Shown here one piece after another: positions 60,776-64,000 of a stretch of DNA of 64,000 nucleotides. Within the stretch, counting starts at the first letter, position 1, and each line of letters starts with the position of its first letter. Origin of the DNA: an uncultured Bacteroidales bacterium. Its GTDB lineage: Bacteria; Bacteroidota; Bacteroidia; Bacteroidales; F082. Under the pieces are notes generated by a model. That model made no database searches and was not told where the DNA came from. It worked only from the letters and a program-made list of their open reading frames with translations. Both the position numbers and the translations under genes were made by a program. The stretch lies in the NCBI GenBank assembly GCA_905233685.1, contig CAJOEZ010000009.1, positions 124,001-188,000 on the forward strand, in the 5' to 3' direction.

Positions 60776-62908
60776 ATGAAAAAAGTATTAGGAATCATCG
60801 CGATGGCCATCATGGTTTCGGTGGGTCGCGTGTATGCCGACGAAGGCATGTGGCTCCCGATGTTTGTCGAGCGCCTGAACTATGTTGACATGCAGAAGAT
60901 GGGGCTGCAACTGACCCCTGAAGAGCTTTACAGCATCAACTGCCGCGCGGCTTCTTCTGCACCGGTGAAATCGTGAGCGAACACGGCTTGCTGTTCACCA
61001 ACCACCACTGCGGCTACAGCGCCGTCCAAAAGCTCAGCTCCGATGAGCACGACTATCTCCGCGACGGCTTCTGGGCCAAGAACTACGGCGAGGAACTGCC
61101 CGCCCCCGAAATGACCGCTAGCTTCCTCATCCGCATGGAAGACGTCACCAAGGACATCCTCGGCGTTGTCACCGACGACATGGACTATCAGGACCAACAA
61201 TCCGCTATCCGTGCAAGAATCAAGGCATTGGAGGACGTTGCTTCGGAAAACGGCAAGTACAACGCTGTCATCAAGGGCTTCTTTGAGGGCAACGAGTACT
61301 ACATGTTTGTCTATCAGGTATTCCCCGACGTGCGCCTCGTGGGCGTGGCCAACTCTTCGATTGGCAAGTTCGGCGGCGACACCGACAACTGGATGTGGCC
61401 CCGCCACACCGGCGACTTCAGCATTTTCCGCGTGTATTGCGGCAAGGACGGCCAGCCCGCCGAATACAGCAAGGACAATGTGCCGCTGACGCCCAAGCAT
61501 CACCTCCCCATCAGCCTCGACGGCGTGCAGAAGGACGACTTCACCATGATCTGGGGCTTCCCGGGCAGCACCGAACGCTACATGTCGAGCTACGGCATCG
61601 ACTATAACGTGGACACCTTCTATCCCGCCATCATCGACATCTTCGGCACCCAACTCACCGCCATGGAAGAATACATGAAAGAGGACGACCACATCAACCT
61701 GATGTATGCCGACAACCACGCCGGTTTGGCCAACACCTGGAAGAACTTCATCGGCCAATGCAAGATGCTCCGCAAGAACAAGGTCCAACTGGGTGAACAA
61801 GAATAACAAGACCGAATACAAGGACGCCCTGCCGAACCTGAAGGAAGCCTACCAGACCTTGGGCAATGTGGCCAAGTACATCTACTACCCCAACTTCGTC
61901 GCTCAAGCCGGCCCCGCTGGCATCGCCATGCAGTTTGCCGCTTACTATGAGGCTTTCGAAAGCAAGGATAAGGAAGGCCAGGAAGCTGCTTTGGCCATGC
62001 TGAGAGAACTGCCCGTCGAAAGCTTCTTTGAGGAGACCGATCCGCAAGTGGAAAAGAAAATCTTCGCCGAACTGCTGAAGACCTACAAGAACGCCTTCAA
62101 AGGTGAAGAACTGCCTGAAATCTACTCGATTATCGACAAGAAATTCAAAGGTGACATTGATGCTTTTGCTGACGATGTCTACACCAACTCCATCTTCGCC
62201 ACTCCCGAGAGCATCAAGACTTTCTTGGCCAAGCCCAACCCGAAGAAAATCGGCAAGGACTACGCCTACCTCATGAGCAGCTCGATGATGGAAGTCATCA
62301 TGAGCCACATGATGGACTACCGTCAGGCCATGCAAGCCGTGAGCGAGAACGACCATGTCTTCGTGAAAGGTCTGCGCGAGTATTATGCTGCCACTCAGCC
62401 CGAGAAGAGCCTCTATCCCGACGCCAACTCGACGATGCGCATGACCTACGGCTCCGTCCAAGACTACATGCCTGCCGATGCCGTGCATTACGACTACGTT
62501 TGCACTGCCAACGGTATCCTTGAGAAGTACGTTCCCGGCGACTACGAGTTTGACGCTCCCAAGCGCCTCATTGACCTCATCGAGAAGAAGGACTTCGGCG
62601 TGTATGCCGACGACAACGGCGAACTCATCGTGTGCTTCCTGTCGACCAACGACATCACCGGCGGCAACTCCGGCAGCCCGATCATGAACGGCAAGGGCGA
62701 ACTCATCGGCCTCGCCTTCGACGGCAACTGGGAAGCCATGAGCGGCGACGTGAACTTTGAGCCCAAACTCCAGCGCACCATCAACGTGGACGTGCGCTAT
62801 GTGCTCTTCATCATCGACAAGTACGCTGGCGCCACCAACTTGATCAACGAACTCGACATCCGCAAAAGCGAGCCCAAACCGCTGCGCGTGGAAGAAGAGA
62901 AAATCTAA
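60776..62908 (+). pseudogene. S46 dipeptidyl-peptidase (DPP7 type) broken by two small deletions
   Basis: Three frames in series spell one periplasmic S46 serine peptidase. Frame 1 (60776-about 60930) has the signal peptide and DEGMWLPMFVERLN; frame 2 (about 60940-61770) starts GFFCTGEIVSEHG with the catalytic His in TNHHCGY and the Asp in PRHTGDFS; frame 3 (about 61780-62908) has the Ser in GGNSGSP. GLAFDGNWEAMSGD, with Gly where DPP11 has Arg, indicates DPP7-like preference for hydrophobic P1. Compared with family text I remember, about ten residues are missing at each break, after YSIN and after KNKVQ, so each is probably an out-of-frame deletion of about 30 bases. All triad codons survive. 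Assembly error cannot be excluded. Confidence 0.85.
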
Positions 62909-62926
62909 ACCTAAGTTCATTTGATA

Positions 62927-62968
62927 AAAAACGGCTGTTTGGATGTCCAAACGGCCGTTTTTTTCTAT
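62927..62968 (+). terminator. rho-independent terminator after the S46 gene
   Basis: AAAAACGGCTGTTTGG and CCAAACGGCCGTTTTTTT form a long stem around ATGT, followed by a T run. Confidence 0.9.
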
Positions 62969-62973
62969 TTTTG
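62966..62973 (+). promoter_or_regulatory. TAnnTTTG -7 box for the AlgX-like gene
   Basis: TATTTTTG begins inside the T run of the preceding terminator and stands 23 bases before the ATG at 62996. Confidence 0.65.
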
Positions 62974-62995
62974 CCGCGCAATTTGAATCATTGAA

Positions 62996-64000
62996 ATGAA
63001 CAATCGGGTAAAAGAGGTTTTATGGGCGATGAGCCTCGTGGGAATGCTGGTGCTCTTCGTGCAGACCCAGTGGCATCCAGTGAAGTTCAGGGCATTGAAG
63101 CACGACTCCAAAGAAGCCCCAAAACCCGTTTTGACCTACGACAATTATAGAAATGGCGTCTTTCAAGCCCAGGCAGAAAGCTATCTGAGGGAGAATTTTG
63201 CCTTCAGGGAGTTCGGCATTCGCAGCTACAACCAACATCGCTATTGGCTTTGGAAGATTACCTGCAACCCGTTTTTCCGTCCCGGCAGGGGGCCTTGGAT
63301 GTATTACCTTCCAGGCGTGCTCGACTATTACGGGCAAGAAACCTCCAAATTCTTCGCGACGAACGACGACTTGGACGACTATGTGAACCATCAGGTTGAC
63401 ATGCTGACCGAGTTGCGCGACATCCTGAAACAGGACTATGGCATCGAGCTGCTCACTTTCATCGCGCCCGACAAGGCTTTCGTCTATCCCGAACACCTTC
63501 CTAAAATGACCCACGACACCACCGTGGGCGTTGCCGCTACCCGTTTTGCGCAACGGTTCGAGGAAACGGGCTTCCCCAATATCGACATGACGAGTTGGTT
63601 CGCGTCGATTGCCGACACTTCGTCGCGCCTGCTGTTCATGCCGATGGACACGCACTGGACTTTCTCATCGGCCTATGGCTACGATTCCCTTTTCACGCTG
63701 ATGGACAGCCTCAGCCCATACAGCATTCCGACGCTGAGAATCGACAGCATCACCGCAAGAAAATACGAAGGCAGGCAAGACGACGAGGCCACGCTCAACC
63801 TGCTCTTTAAGGTGAGAAACCACACGCCAGCCTACACCGCGCACGTCAGTGTGGAAGCCGACAGCACCTGCTGCAAGCCGAGGGCACTTTTCGTCGGCGA
63901 CTCGTTCATCTTCGCTTTCGAGAGCTTGATGCCCATGAGGGAATTGATTTCCTACTACGAAAACTGGTTCTATTATGACAAGGTCTTCAAAAGCTTCGAC
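62996..64000 (+). CDS. AlgX/AlgJ-like SGNH acetyltransferase-family protein, 5' part
   Basis: The frame is open from the ATG at 62996 to the window edge (335 residues, end missing). One N-terminal membrane anchor (VLWAMSLVGMLVLFVQTQW) is followed by a periplasmic domain with FAFREFGIRSYNQHRYWLW, FIAPDKAFVYPEHLP, the DTHWT motif and GDSFIFAF. These are the marks of AlgX/AlgJ-type SGNH proteins, which O-acetylate exopolysaccharide together with an MBOAT membrane acyltransferase. A partner MBOAT gene may lie beyond the window. The glycan modified is unknown. Confidence 0.85.
   Translation, partial: MNNRVKEVLWAMSLVGMLVLFVQTQWHPVKFRALKHDSKEAPKPVLTYDNYRNGVFQAQAESYLRENFAFREFGIRSYNQHRYWLWKITCNPFFRPGRGPWMYYLPGVLDYYGQETSKFFATNDDLDDYVNHQVDMLTELRDILKQDYGIELLTFIAPDKAFVYPEHLPKMTHDTTVGVAATRFAQRFEETGFPNIDMTSWFASIADTSSRLLFMPMDTHWTFSSAYGYDSLFTLMDSLSPYSIPTLRIDSITARKYEGRQDDEATLNLLFKVRNHTPAYTAHVSVEADSTCCKPRALFVGDSFIFAFESLMPMRELISYYENWFYYDKVFKSFD

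Noticed and set aside
61748..62950. 400-codon minus-strand frame opposite the S46 gene
   Set aside because: The plus strand carries clear S46 motifs through the same bases; the frame is a shadow rich in His/Val/Leu.

Overview
The window is most likely a chromosomal segment of an uncultured member of the order Bacteroidales, of the gut or rumen kind. The support is direct: several secreted proteins end in type IX secretion (T9SS) sorting tails; promoters fit the Bacteroidetes TAnnTTTG -7 box; there is a giant BspA-like leucine-rich-repeat surface protein, an S46 dipeptidyl-peptidase of the DPP7 type, a Bacteroidetes-type serine palmitoyltransferase, a membrane TPR-LuxR regulator, and the nadK-PorG-like-uppS-bamA-ompH-ompH cluster. 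I saw no rRNA, tRNA, CRISPR array, transposase or phage genes.

Layout. 1-1131: 3' end of a T9SS-secreted protein, a small signal-peptide plus C-terminal-membrane-anchor protein, and a terminator. 1193-8425: guaB, an unknown small protein, three periplasmic chaperone/PPIase-type genes and a MoxR ATPase, probably one transcription unit. 8454-11405: a 983-residue T9SS surface protein, meeting a 1840-residue bacterial alpha-2-macroglobulin lipoprotein gene (11486-17008) tail to tail across a perfect 16-bp-stem terminator. 17146-19371: a graveyard of T9SS sorting tails, with one frameshifted secreted protein, a small lipoprotein, a signal peptide joined out of frame to a sorting tail, and a tail remnant cut by a 63-bp palindrome. 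19523-25320: a TPR-LuxR regulator, a polyphosphate-polymerase-type operon (lipoprotein, MORN-like protein, VTC domain, DUF4956, DUF2490) and a MarR regulator. 25373-28726: serine palmitoyltransferase divergent from a short-chain reductase and a VOC protein, possibly a sphingolipid locus. 28854-35729: the outer-membrane biogenesis cluster. 35841-44236: M23 peptidase, alaS, two envelope glycan-type genes, a thioredoxin-fold protein and rlmN. 44304-46369: a DUF4143-type ATPase with 33-bp-period upstream repeats, then a rod-shaped RNA candidate leading into a small HTH gene. 46452-55877: an operon of a small membrane protein, a T9SS protein, the 2362-residue LRR protein and an unknown anchored protein. 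56129-60234: sbcDC. 60454-60576: 3' relic of an ATPase-like gene. 60776-62908: S46 peptidase gene broken by two small deletions. 62996-end: the start of an AlgX/AlgJ-like SGNH protein.

The window mixes conserved housekeeping and envelope-assembly genes with a plastic set of T9SS cargo genes built from exchangeable modules. The strongest undescribed signal is a repeated gene pair, a T9SS cargo gene followed by a tiny signal-peptide/anchor protein with RG-x-DE and GETDNQDAPLxSG motifs. The same motif block is found embedded in the giant LRR protein, as if such a pair had once fused. Three further signals are a multi-stem RNA candidate before the HTH gene, 33-bp-period repeats at both ATPase loci, and small GTAGGGGC terminal-inverted-repeat elements, one of which now codes the C-terminus of the VTC protein. 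All family names come from reading the translated sequence and memory of the families; no database search was run.
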